A stretch of 64,000 nt of DNA from the NCBI RefSeq assembly GCF_001678675.1, contig NZ_LZRN01000002.1, positions 144,658 to 208,657 of the forward strand. The letters run 5' to 3'. The position numbers and the translations under genes were made by a program. Below the pieces are notes generated by a model. It saw only the letters and a list, made by a program, of their open reading frames with translations. It searched no databases and was not told the DNA's origin. Below, one piece after another: positions 8,258 to 16,379 of this stretch (position 1 is the stretch's first letter; every line of letters starts with the position of its first letter). Origin of the DNA: Gelidibacter algens (GTDB lineage Bacteria > Bacteroidota > Bacteroidia > Flavobacteriales > Flavobacteriaceae).

Positions 8258-8875
8258 ATGTTTCTTCAAACCATTGACATTCTTGGGACAATTGCCTTCG
8301 CTATTTCTGGTGTATCCATTGCGATGGACAAAAAAATGGATGCCTTTGGTGTTCTTATCATTGCATTTGTAACCTCAGTAGGAGGTGGAACGGTGCGGGA
8401 TGTTTTGATTGGAATCACACCCGTTTCTTGGATGACTGATATCACTTATGTCTATGTGATATTTGGCGCTACTATTTTTACAGTGATCTTCAGGCAGAAA
8501 ATTAATTACTTGCGTACGTCTTTATTTCTATTTGACACTATTGGGATTGGACTTTACACAGTTGTGGGTATCGAAAGAGGTTTGGCGGCAGGTTTGCATC
8601 CCATCATTTGTATTGCATTGGGCACGATGACGGCCTGTTTTGGTGGGGTGATCAGAGATATTCTGTGTAATGAAATCCCAGTGATTTTTAGAAAGGAAAT
8701 TTACGCAACAGCATGTATTTTGGGAGGAATTACCTATTTTATTTTAGGACAATTTCCAATACCTGATAATATCATCTTTATGGCCGCAGGATCTATCGTG
8801 ATCACCGTGAGATTGGTTGCCGTAAAATTCAAGATTAGCTTACCGAGCCTCTATAAAAATGAGGAACCTATTTAG
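8258..8875 (+). CDS. TRIC-type cation channel family membrane protein (UPF0126)
   Basis: 205 residues, about seven transmembrane helices arranged as two homologous halves. Each half carries a glycine-rich GGGxxRD-type motif (GGGTVRDVLIG in the first, GGVIRDILCNE in the second), the hallmark of the UPF0126/YicG family whose members are structurally related to trimeric intracellular cation channels. Some bacterial relatives have been linked to glycine uptake, so ion or amino-acid transport are both possible. A TAnnTTTG promoter element precedes it. Monocistronic. Confidence 0.9.
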   Translation: MFLQTIDILGTIAFAISGVSIAMDKKMDAFGVLIIAFVTSVGGGTVRDVLIGITPVSWMTDITYVYVIFGATIFTVIFRQKINYLRTSLFLFDTIGIGLYTVVGIERGLAAGLHPIICIALGTMTACFGGVIRDILCNEIPVIFRKEIYATACILGGITYFILGQFPIPDNIIFMAAGSIVITVRLVAVKFKISLPSLYKNEEPI

Positions 8876-8923
8876 CTATAGGTTAAAACTCCTGTCGAAT
8901 GTCCAATAGACATCAAGATTACT

Positions 8924-9352
8924 TCAGTAATTATTTTTTTTTAAGCTATTTAAAAATTCATCGGCAGTCATTACCGGAATCAAGGATTTTTTAAAATCCT
9001 TACCATTTCTTGTGATGATGATGTCGCATTCTGATTCTGTAGCACGGAAATATTGTAGGGCATCTTCAAAGTCTTTGATAGAGGAATTTAGTCCTTTTTC
9101 AATGGTCTGTTCGTTAAGCACGCAAATGTCACTAATGATGCTAAATTTCCTTAGTTTTTCCCGTGCAATTACTGAATTCTCAAATTTTGAAAGAAAATAA
9201 TTGACCGTAGCAAATGAAATGGGTGATACTACCATCGTCACTATCCCTTTTTCGGATAAGGTTGCAATTTTAGCTATCGGTTCATAAAATGGTGCTCTTT
9301 CACCCAATAGATCCAACATAACATTGGTGTCTATGAACAGTCTTTTACTCAT
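8924..9352 (-). CDS. PIN-domain toxin (VapC-like ribonuclease)
   Basis: 142 residues with a PIN-domain pattern: IDTNVMLDLL at residues 6-15 (first catalytic Asp D8), an acidic pair around KDFEDALQY near residue 95, and SECDIIITRNGKDF near 110-120 (third acidic position). PIN toxins cleave RNA in a magnesium-dependent way. It overlaps the upstream antitoxin by four bases (ATGA), typical of toxin-antitoxin operons. The RNA target cannot be predicted. Confidence 0.88.
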   Translation of the reverse strand: MSKRLFIDTNVMLDLLGERAPFYEPIAKIATLSEKGIVTMVVSPISFATVNYFLSKFENSVIAREKLRKFSIISDICVLNEQTIEKGLNSSIKDFEDALQYFRATESECDIIITRNGKDFKKSLIPVMTADEFLNSLKKNNY

Positions 9353-9597
9353 TTGTGTTTTTCAAGAAGGTAGTCTGAATACTCTTTTTTATAATTTAAA
9401 TCGGTGGGAACCTGTTTTCCGGTAGCAATGCTTTTGACAAAAGGAGATATTTCAAATTCATCATTTGAGCTCTCTGTCGTCAATGATTGAAGGTAAGACT
9501 CAACTATTCTGGAAAGGCTCATGTTTTTATTCGAAGCATATTTTTTCGCTTTCTCTATGATCTTTTGATTAAGCTTTAAAGTCAATTTTGTGTCCAT
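9349..9597 (-). CDS. Putative antitoxin of the PIN toxin (DUF6364-like)
   Basis: 82 residues. The first half, KLTLKLNQKIIEKAKKYASNKNMSLSRIVESYL, looks like a ribbon-helix-helix DNA-binding domain: a short beta strand, a Lys-rich helix, then SLSRIVE. The C-terminal half is acidic and probably wraps the toxin. It is translationally coupled to the PIN gene. The upstream region has a promoter candidate and a repeated CGTACAA element at 9613-9619 and 9636-9642 that could be its own operator. Confidence 0.8.
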   Translation of the reverse strand: MDTKLTLKLNQKIIEKAKKYASNKNMSLSRIVESYLQSLTTESSNDEFEISPFVKSIATGKQVPTDLNYKKEYSDYLLEKHK

Positions 9598-9612
9598 TCG
9601 TTAAAAGTTATA

Positions 9613-9642
9613 CGTACAAATATACTCAAATAACCCGTACAA
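9613..9642 (-). promoter_or_regulatory. Candidate toxin-antitoxin promoter/operator
   Basis: On the minus strand, TATATTTG (9624-9617) with a TTG at 9642-9640 (15-base spacer, a little short). The sequence CGTACAA is directly repeated 23 bp apart, overlapping both elements, as would suit autorepression by the antitoxin. Not tested. Confidence 0.4.
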
Positions 9643-9701
9643 TGGATGTGTTTATAAATCCTTAAATACATTTCATCAATATTCGGCTCAAACAGTTTCC
9701 A

Positions 9702-9735
9702 TAAAAAAAGCCACGCTTCAAAAAACGTGGCTTCA
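9702..9735 (-). terminator. Intrinsic terminator of the M3 peptidase gene
   Basis: Stem GCCACG (9710-9715) with CGTGGC (9726-9731), followed on the minus strand by seven Ts. It lies 20 bases past the stop codon. Confidence 0.85.
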
Positions 9736-9755
9736 ATTTATAGGATTTTAGTTAA

Positions 9756-11912
9756 TTAACTCTGTGGAACAGGAAACCCTCTATCTTTCATTAAGGCTTC
9801 AATTTTAGCATCACGTCCTCTAAACAAGCGATACGCTTCTGCTGGATCCATTGAGTTTCTCGGTGCGAAGAGATATTTCACCAATTTTTCAGCAAGTTCT
9901 GCATCATAGAATCCGCCAGGAGCATCCTTAAATGCTTCAGAAGCATCACTGGTCAACACATCTGCCCACATATAACCATAATATGCAGTGGCATAACCTT
10001 CGCCTGAGAATACGTGTCCAAACTGTGGTGTTCTGTGGCGCATCACTACTTCTTTTGGCATGTTGAGTTCGTTCAAGGTTTCACGCTCAAATTTATCGAT
10101 ATCAATATTTTCAGGGTCTGCCAAATGTAATTTCATATCAATTAATGCCGAAGCCAAATATTCTGTAGTTCCAAAGCCTTGGTTAAAGGTGGATGCTTTT
10201 TTGATTTTAGCTACTAATGCTGCCGGAATAGGTTCGCCAGTTTTATAATGTACCAAAAACTGATTGATCACCTCGTCAGTAGAAAGCCAACGCTCCAATA
10301 ACTGCGACTGGAATTCAGTATAATCTCTTACGCCACCATTTAATGTTGGATATTTGACGTTAGAAGAGAAGAAATGCAGCGCATGTCCAAATTCATGGAA
10401 AAATGTGGTCGCATCATCCCAAGAAACTAAGACAGGCTCGCCTGGAGCAGGTTTTACAAAATTGGAATTGTTAGAGGCCAGAACGGTCTCTTTACCATCA
10501 AAAGTAGTATAGCTTCTGTAAGTAGTTGCCCAAGCGCCAGAGCGTTTCCCTTCACGAGCAAACGGATCTAAATACCATAATCCAATATGGTCTCCAGTAT
10601 CTTTATCAGTCACTTCCCAAACATTTACATCTTCATGGAAAACAGGAACTGTACCTTCTTTAACTGGCGTAAACTCGTAGTTGAACAAACGGCCTGCAGT
10701 GTAGAACAAGGCTTGGGTTAATTTGTCAAGTTGTAGGTATTGCTTAACTTCTTCGCTATCTAGATCATATTTCTTTTGACGTACTTTTTCAGCGTAGTAG
10801 CGGTAATCCCAAGGCTCAATTGTAATTTTATCACCATTGGCATTGGCTACTGTTTGCATGTCAGTTACTTCTTCCTTCACTCTTGCAATGGCAGCTGGCC
10901 AAACAGCCATCATTAAGTCCATCGCATTTTCTGGTGTTTTTGCCATTCTGTCCTGTAAACGCCATTCTGCATAATTATCATAACCCATCAAGCCTACGCG
11001 CTCTTTACGGAGTTTTAAGATTTGTGCAATCAAGGCGTTGTTATCATAATCGTCAGCATTATCACCACGAGCATAATAATTGTTCCACACTTGTTTACGC
11101 AACTCGCGTTCTGTAGAATAGGTCAAAAATGGATCCATTGAAGATCGTGTATTGGTAATAGCATATTTTCCATCCTGACCTTTATCTGTGGCTATTTTTG
11201 CTGCAGATTTGGTAAATGATTCTGATAATCCGCCTAATTGGTTCTCGTTCAAGTAGGTCACATAATTTTCTTCATCATGCAAGACGTTGTTTGAAAACTT
11301 GGTGTAGAGTGATGACAATTCTTTATTGATTTCAGCATAGCGCTTCTTTTTCTCTGCATCCAAATTGGCACCGTTCATCTCAAAACTCTTGTAGGTCAGG
11401 TCGACCACACGTTGTTGATCGTCTTCCAAGGGCGTGCTTTGTAACGCTTCATAAACAGTTTTAATTCTCTGGAATAATTTCTCATTTTGGGAAATTTTAG
11501 AATTGTAATCTGACAGTTTAGGAGCCAACTCTGTTTGAATGTCCCTAAACTCAGGAGAAGACATATTACTGCTCAAAATACCATAATATGTAAAAACACG
11601 ATCAAGCTCTTTTGCTGAGCGCTCCATGGCAGCAATGGTGTTTTCAAACGTTGGAGGTTCAGGATTATTGGCTATTTTTTCAATATCTTCCAAACCTAGT
11701 TCCATTCCTTTTTCAACAGCTTCCTTCACATCGCTGATGTCCATCTTATCAAATGCGGGAACGCCATCATAAGGACCTGTCCATTCCTGTAACAGAATGT
11801 TGTCATTTTTAGCCATAGTATCTTCTTTTTTTGCTTCATCCTTACAGCCTGTAAAGGCGATAAGCGCACATAAACCTAGAGTTTTAATGTGTCTGAGATT
11901 GTTTTTTGTCAT
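9756..11912 (-). CDS. M3-family zinc metallopeptidase lipoprotein (Dcp-like)
   Basis: 718 residues from the ATG at 11912. The upstream TTG (11942) is less likely because it pushes the signal peptide inward. The lipobox LIAFTGC near residues 15-22 suggests a lipoprotein. The zinc motif HEFGH lies at about residues 506-510, with the third ligand Glu expected downstream. Length and sequence fit peptidyl-dipeptidase Dcp of family M3, which trims dipeptides from peptide C-termini. An exported lipidated Dcp is usual in Bacteroidota. A strong terminator follows; the gene ahead of it encodes a cyclophilin lipoprotein 60 bases upstream. Confidence 0.93.
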   Translation of the reverse strand: MTKNNLRHIKTLGLCALIAFTGCKDEAKKEDTMAKNDNILLQEWTGPYDGVPAFDKMDISDVKEAVEKGMELGLEDIEKIANNPEPPTFENTIAAMERSAKELDRVFTYYGILSSNMSSPEFRDIQTELAPKLSDYNSKISQNEKLFQRIKTVYEALQSTPLEDDQQRVVDLTYKSFEMNGANLDAEKKKRYAEINKELSSLYTKFSNNVLHDEENYVTYLNENQLGGLSESFTKSAAKIATDKGQDGKYAITNTRSSMDPFLTYSTERELRKQVWNNYYARGDNADDYDNNALIAQILKLRKERVGLMGYDNYAEWRLQDRMAKTPENAMDLMMAVWPAAIARVKEEVTDMQTVANANGDKITIEPWDYRYYAEKVRQKKYDLDSEEVKQYLQLDKLTQALFYTAGRLFNYEFTPVKEGTVPVFHEDVNVWEVTDKDTGDHIGLWYLDPFAREGKRSGAWATTYRSYTTFDGKETVLASNNSNFVKPAPGEPVLVSWDDATTFFHEFGHALHFFSSNVKYPTLNGGVRDYTEFQSQLLERWLSTDEVINQFLVHYKTGEPIPAALVAKIKKASTFNQGFGTTEYLASALIDMKLHLADPENIDIDKFERETLNELNMPKEVVMRHRTPQFGHVFSGEGYATAYYGYMWADVLTSDASEAFKDAPGGFYDAELAEKLVKYLFAPRNSMDPAEAYRLFRGRDAKIEALMKDRGFPVPQS

Positions 11913-11972
11913 TGAATTAATGTTGATTTTAAAGTTTTTCAAGATATTGAATTTGGGGCGCAGTTTTCTTAA

Positions 11973-12680
11973 TTAATTTATAATTTCCACCTTTTGGATA
12001 TAGATGTTATTTAAGGGCCATTCGCCGTCATCGGTTTTTTGTGCTGCAATTTTATCCACAACGTCCATGCCGTCTGTTACTCTTCCAAATACTGTATAAT
12101 CACCATCCAAATGATGCGCGCCACCTTGCTGTTGTACAATAAAAAATTGATAGGGGGAGGCCATTTTATATGGGTTTTCTATTTCACTGCTTGGCATGCT
12201 AATAACACCTCTGTCGTGCAAAAAACCATGCTGGGTATCTTTGGGGAGGAGGTATTTTCCAATTTTACGCCGTCTTTCGGCTATGGACATGTCATCACTA
12301 CTGCCCCCCTGAATGACAAAATTTTCAACAACACGATAAAATTGAGTGTTATCAAAATAGCCCTGCTTGGTCAAGAAGATAAAATTGGCGCGGTGGAATT
12401 TTGTTTCATCATACAAAAGAATGTCTATGGTTCCAAAATCAGTGGTGATGCGTACTTTGTTTTCCTTGTTTTCCTTCTCGTACTCCAGAAAGAAGTCCAT
12501 CGCATTTTTATCAGTGAGTTTTGGAAATTTGCGTTGTTTTATTTTAGGTGCTTTTTTCTTGTCCTCACTATTAACAGTAGCCAAGGAATCTATATTTGAA
12601 TTGTTTTTTTGTTGACGGGATTGTTTATCTTCACAATTGAGAAATATAAAAAATACGCTAATAAACATTAAAATTCTCAT
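11973..12680 (-). CDS. Cyclophilin-type peptidylprolyl isomerase lipoprotein
   Basis: 235 residues. The N-terminus MRILMFISVFFIFLNC is a short lipoprotein signal with Cys16. A charged linker follows (about 17-70). The cyclophilin domain spans about 75-235 with FHRANFIFLTKQGYFD, FYRVVENFVIQGG and FGRVTDGMDVVDKI. Cyclophilins catalyse proline cis-trans isomerisation; the lipid anchor places this one in the envelope as a folding helper. The start codon is only six bases from the divergent Nudix start. Confidence 0.92.
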   Translation of the reverse strand: MRILMFISVFFIFLNCEDKQSRQQKNNSNIDSLATVNSEDKKKAPKIKQRKFPKLTDKNAMDFFLEYEKENKENKVRITTDFGTIDILLYDETKFHRANFIFLTKQGYFDNTQFYRVVENFVIQGGSSDDMSIAERRRKIGKYLLPKDTQHGFLHDRGVISMPSSEIENPYKMASPYQFFIVQQQGGAHHLDGDYTVFGRVTDGMDVVDKIAAQKTDDGEWPLNNIYIQKVEIIN

Positions 12681-12686
12681 GACTAA

Positions 12687-13328
12687 ATGAATTTTGATAC
12701 ATTTTTAAAATCTATTTCAAAAATAGAACATATTCCACTTCCAGGCCATGATTCGCAGTTTAAAATGTCGCCACCTTATCGTAACGATCTGATTCTTGAG
12801 CAAGAAGAAGCTATGAAAACTGCAAAAAAAGCTGGAGTTATGGCATTGTTTTATCCTGACGTGGCGCAAAATACGAAGTTGATTTTGATATTGAGAAAAA
12901 CCTATAGGGGCGTCCATTCCGCTCAAGTTGGTTTTCCGGGAGGTAAGTTGGAAGCCGATGATCCGTCTTTGGAATATGCTGCATTGAGAGAGACTTTTGA
13001 AGAAGTAGGCGTTCCATTAGGCACTATTACAGTGTTGAAAGAAATGACCAAATTATACATTCCCCCGAGTAATTTTACCGTGCATCCGTTTTTGGGGATC
13101 ACGATGCAAACGCCACGATTCCTTAAACAAGATGATGAGGTTGAGGATTTGATAGAGGTGACCTTCAGTGATTTTTTGAATGATGACCATGTTACTTCCC
13201 AAATGATAATGACCTCGTTGAATAAGAAGGTTGAAGTTCCGGTTTTCAAATTGAACGGGCACACGGTTTGGGGCGCAACAGCAATGATGCTCAGTGAAAT
13301 AAAAGACTTGTTAAAAACAGTGCTCTAA
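12687..13328 (+). CDS. Nudix hydrolase, CoA pyrophosphatase-like
   Basis: 213 residues. The Nudix box runs from G86 to G108 with the REtfEEVG core (R101, E102, E105, E106). The preceding GVHSAQVGFPGGKLE fits the UPF0035 motif that marks NudL/CoA pyrophosphatases, which cleave CoA to 3',5'-ADP and 4'-phosphopantetheine. The N-terminus (KIEHIPLPGHDSQFKMSPPYR) matches the usual start of this family, so the ATG at 12687 looks right even though there is no room for a separate leader: the divergent cyclophilin begins six bases away. Confidence 0.9.
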   Translation: MNFDTFLKSISKIEHIPLPGHDSQFKMSPPYRNDLILEQEEAMKTAKKAGVMALFYPDVAQNTKLILILRKTYRGVHSAQVGFPGGKLEADDPSLEYAALRETFEEVGVPLGTITVLKEMTKLYIPPSNFTVHPFLGITMQTPRFLKQDDEVEDLIEVTFSDFLNDDHVTSQMIMTSLNKKVEVPVFKLNGHTVWGATAMMLSEIKDLLKTVL

Positions 13329-13415
13329 GTTGAGGTTTTTGTTAAATTTGTGTTCTGTAATATGCTGAAATGACCTTGTTTGTTTTCAGCGGTTCGTAAT
13401 TCGAAAATAGAAATA

Positions 13416-14225
13416 ATGGGATTATTTAAAAGAAACCCTTTTGGACATATACTTTTTGTAAAAAAATGGCTTATCCGCATCGTTGGTGCCATGACTCATA
13501 GGCGATTTAGGGGTTTTAATGAACTTCAAATAGAAGGTTCTGAAATCATTAAAAATTTGCCTGAAACCAACGTGCTCTTCATCTCCAATCATCAAACCTA
13601 TTTTGCTGATGTGGTGGCCATGTTCCACGTGTTCAATGCCAGTTTGAGTGACCGTGATGATAGTATCAAAAACATTGGTTATTTATGGAACCCGAAGTTG
13701 AACATTTACTATGTGGCTGCTAAAGAAACCATGAGTTCTGGATTATTGCCAAAAATATTGGCTTATGTGGGGTCTATCAGTATTGAGCGTACATGGAGGG
13801 CAGAAGGTAAAGAGGTGAACCGTCAGGTTAAAATGAGTGACATTACGGCTATTTCCAAGGCTTTGGATGATGGATGGGTCATCACATTTCCGCAAGGCAC
13901 AACAACGCCTTTTAAACCTATTAGAAAAGGGACAGCTCACATTATTAAACGATACAAGCCAGTTGTTGTGCCTATTGTGATTGATGGCTTTAGACGCTCT
14001 TTCGATAAAAAAGGTATCCGCATCAAAAAAAAGAACATTCTTCAGTCCATGGAAATTAAAGAACCTCTGGTGATTGACTATGAGAACGAATCCATAGATC
14101 AGATTGTAGAAAAAATTGAATATGCCATTGAGCAGCATCCTTCATTCCTGAAAGTTATTCCGCAAGACGAAATTATGGCACAAGAACAGCTTAACAAACT
14201 CCGTAAATGGAAAGTTAAGGAGTAG
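13416..14225 (+). CDS. PlsC-like 1-acyl-glycerol-3-phosphate acyltransferase
   Basis: 269 residues from the ATG at 13416; a start at 13380 only adds an unlikely leader. The acyltransferase motifs are present but unusual. Motif I is NHQTYFAD (H59, D65), which is HX5D and not the usual HX4D. Motif III is FPQGTTTPF (158-166), with Gln in place of the conserved Glu of FPEGT. These enzymes acylate lysophosphatidic acid at the inner membrane. The family membership is clear, but the two changes leave activity or acyl-donor preference open. Confidence 0.8.
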   Translation: MGLFKRNPFGHILFVKKWLIRIVGAMTHRRFRGFNELQIEGSEIIKNLPETNVLFISNHQTYFADVVAMFHVFNASLSDRDDSIKNIGYLWNPKLNIYYVAAKETMSSGLLPKILAYVGSISIERTWRAEGKEVNRQVKMSDITAISKALDDGWVITFPQGTTTPFKPIRKGTAHIIKRYKPVVVPIVIDGFRRSFDKKGIRIKKKNILQSMEIKEPLVIDYENESIDQIVEKIEYAIEQHPSFLKVIPQDEIMAQEQLNKLRKWKVKE

Positions 14226-14238
14226 GAAATACTTTTAG

Positions 14239-14885
14239 TTAAGACAACATTTCCAACTTTTTCAATTCTTTATAATTCCGGTTGAGTTTTCTGAGCAATA
14301 GGCCATAAATCAGCCAATAGAAAAACAGTAAAATACCTGCAAAAACCGCGAATACTCCCGCAACAATAAGGATGGTCTTCGCGTAGAAAATAAAAACCTC
14401 ACCGTTGGCAGCTGCAGTTTGAGCTTTGCTGATAAACGCTTTATCCTGGTCAAACTCAATATACAATACAGCAATAACGGTTGTGGCCATTAATGCTAAA
14501 TTGAAAAATACATAGTTTTTAACCGTTTTCCGAGTCTTTAAAATATTCTCCATTAACACTTTGGAATTGTCAGTCGCTGAAATGCGTTTGAAATTTTTGT
14601 AGAATAAAAAGAAAAAATATGCCAATATCAAATATCCTACAACGGATAATGGAATGAGAAGCCAATCAGAGTCCATTTTGTCAAATTCCTGTGCGTTTTT
14701 CGAGTCTTTAAAAAATAAAGAAAGTCCTGTCCATAGGGCAAATTCCAAGAGACTGATAATGAAAATCCACTTAACGATGGACGATGATCTTTTTAAGATC
14801 ATTTTATAGATAGCATTGGCAGAGACGTGAGGGTACTCGATCTCCTCCTTCTTCCAATGTTTTTTAATAATTCTAATTCATCCAT
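14239..14885 (-). CDS. Membrane protein co-encoded with ECF sigma factor (apparent -1 frameshift)
   Basis: The uninterrupted frame (14239-14802) gives 187 residues with four transmembrane segments (about 12-33, 52-70, 98-116, 145-170). The natural start appears to be the ATG at 14885, four bases after the sigma-factor stop. It encodes MDELELLKN and then leaves frame. One base earlier, the other frame continues HWKKEEIEYPHVSANAIYK into the membrane protein. The break falls on A_AAA_AAC. Proteins of this family that I remember start MDELxLLKK-W, so the joined product is about 215 residues. It may be an anti-sigma-like partner, but no known anti-sigma motif is visible. Confidence 0.65.
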
Positions 14886-14889
14886 AAGA

Positions 14890-15384
14890 TTACGGATTAA
14901 GGATTGTTTTTAATTTGTTTTTGATCCTGTTCATTTTCACTCTTGCATTAACCTCACTGATCCCTAAGGTTTCACTTATTTCTCTGTAATCTTTATCCTC
15001 TAGATAAAGAAATACAAGTGCCTTTTCAATATCATTGAGTTGGCGTACGGCATCATATAATAATTTTAATTGTTGTTCTTCCGTATCGTCATAGTCTTCA
15101 GCTTTAATCTTAAACTGAAACGTTTCTAATTCATACGTATTAATTGTGCGTTTAGATTTTCGGTATAGGGTGATGGCAGTATTAAGTCCAACACGATACA
15201 TCCAAGTGCTAAATTTTGCATCGCCACGAAACTTAGGGTAAGCTTTCCATAATTGTATGGTGATCTCCTGAAACAAATCATTGTGCGCTTCTCTGTGGTT
15301 TGTATAGAGTCTACAAACTTTATGCACAATGTTTTGATGCTCTTCTAGCAACGCAACAAAATTATGTTCTAATTCTTTGTCCAA
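14890..15384 (-). CDS. ECF-type RNA polymerase sigma factor
   Basis: 164 residues. Region 2 includes DLFQEITIQLWKAYPKFRG and FSTWMYRVGLNTAI (residues 35-75). Region 4 is LNDIEKALVFLYLEDKDYREISETLGISEVNARVKMNRIKNKL with a helix-turn-helix (about 115-160). It starts at a TTG; no ATG is available between it and the in-frame stop 12 bases upstream. It is co-transcribed with the membrane protein downstream, which is the usual place for a regulator of sigma activity. The target promoters are unknown. Confidence 0.9.
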   Translation of the reverse strand: MDKELEHNFVALLEEHQNIVHKVCRLYTNHREAHNDLFQEITIQLWKAYPKFRGDAKFSTWMYRVGLNTAITLYRKSKRTINTYELETFQFKIKAEDYDDTEEQQLKLLYDAVRQLNDIEKALVFLYLEDKDYREISETLGISEVNARVKMNRIKNKLKTILNP

Positions 15385-15551
15385 ATCGGGTAGTTAGTTA
15401 TAGTGTTAGTAGAGGAATTGTGGAAATTGTTACAGGAATTTGAGTTTATTTTTAAAGAAAAATAAAGTATATATGGGTTAAATTAAAAGTTGTTATAAAA
15501 TGTCATATATACCTGATTATTATATATTTAAACTGTTACTATTGATAAAAG

Positions 15552-16220
15552 CTATCGCTGTTTCAAAAGGCCTAAGACAATGAAATATTGTGCCAAGGCA
15601 TACGTGAGCATGATGCTGATGCTAGAAAATCTTAAAGGCATATAAAATTTATTCAAGGCTAAAAGACTGTCTGAAATTAAAAACAATAACGCGCCTAAAA
15701 ATACCAAAATAAAACTTTTTGAGGGTACTTTTTTCTGTCTTAAGAATGCCGTAATGGCCATCATTAAAATGACAATCATATAAATTAATACTGGAATTAA
15801 CAAGTCGCCCAAACCATCTTTAAGCAGATAAAAAAGACCTAGGGCATAAATAAAAAAAACAGCACTTACCCCTAAAAGATTTATTTTAGGATTTCTATAG
15901 ATCAGAAAAACCAAACAATAGCATACATGCGCCACTAAAAATGAAACCAAACCAAGCATAAAATAATGCGGTGACATGTCCACAAACATTAAAAGCACAT
16001 CGCCCAGCAAAGAAAAAACGAGCGCCAGTACCGTAATGATTCTTGTTTTTGAGGCCAACCCTTTACTTTGGCTATAAAAGAAGACTGTTAAAGCTATTAG
16101 CAGAGAAGGTTTGGTTATGTAATGCCATGCTGAAAGGCTTTGTATACTGCCACAAATGAGCTCAGCAGTAATGAGCAGTATAAAAATGGAGGTAAATAGT
16201 TTGTCAGTTTTGGTGAGCAT
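15552..16220 (-). CDS. YhhN-family integral membrane protein (lysoplasmalogenase-like)
   Basis: 222 residues, about eight transmembrane helices covering nearly the whole chain. Family features include an FSLLGDVLLMF segment near residue 70, HVCYCLVFLIYR near 100 and FLISDSLLALNKF near 185, which fit YhhN/TMEM86. Characterised members hydrolyse the vinyl-ether bond of lysoplasmalogens; in bacteria without plasmalogens the substrate is unclear. Monocistronic, pointing away from the TonB receptor. Confidence 0.85.
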   Translation of the reverse strand: MLTKTDKLFTSIFILLITAELICGSIQSLSAWHYITKPSLLIALTVFFYSQSKGLASKTRIITVLALVFSLLGDVLLMFVDMSPHYFMLGLVSFLVAHVCYCLVFLIYRNPKINLLGVSAVFFIYALGLFYLLKDGLGDLLIPVLIYMIVILMMAITAFLRQKKVPSKSFILVFLGALLFLISDSLLALNKFYMPLRFSSISIMLTYALAQYFIVLGLLKQR

Positions 16221-16379
16221 GGTTGGGAATTTGGATCTAATATACTAAAATGAAAGTATTATGCACATTATAAGCCGTTCTGCCAGTTCATCCTCCAATT
16301 ATGACAGTTGGGAACTTATGAATTTTTATTCTGTTTGATTCGGTCCACATTTGTCCCATCAACTAATCAATCGATCATT

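Noticed and set aside
12039..12599. 186-codon open frame on the plus strand
   Set aside because: It is antisense to the cyclophilin gene, which has a clear domain and signal peptide.
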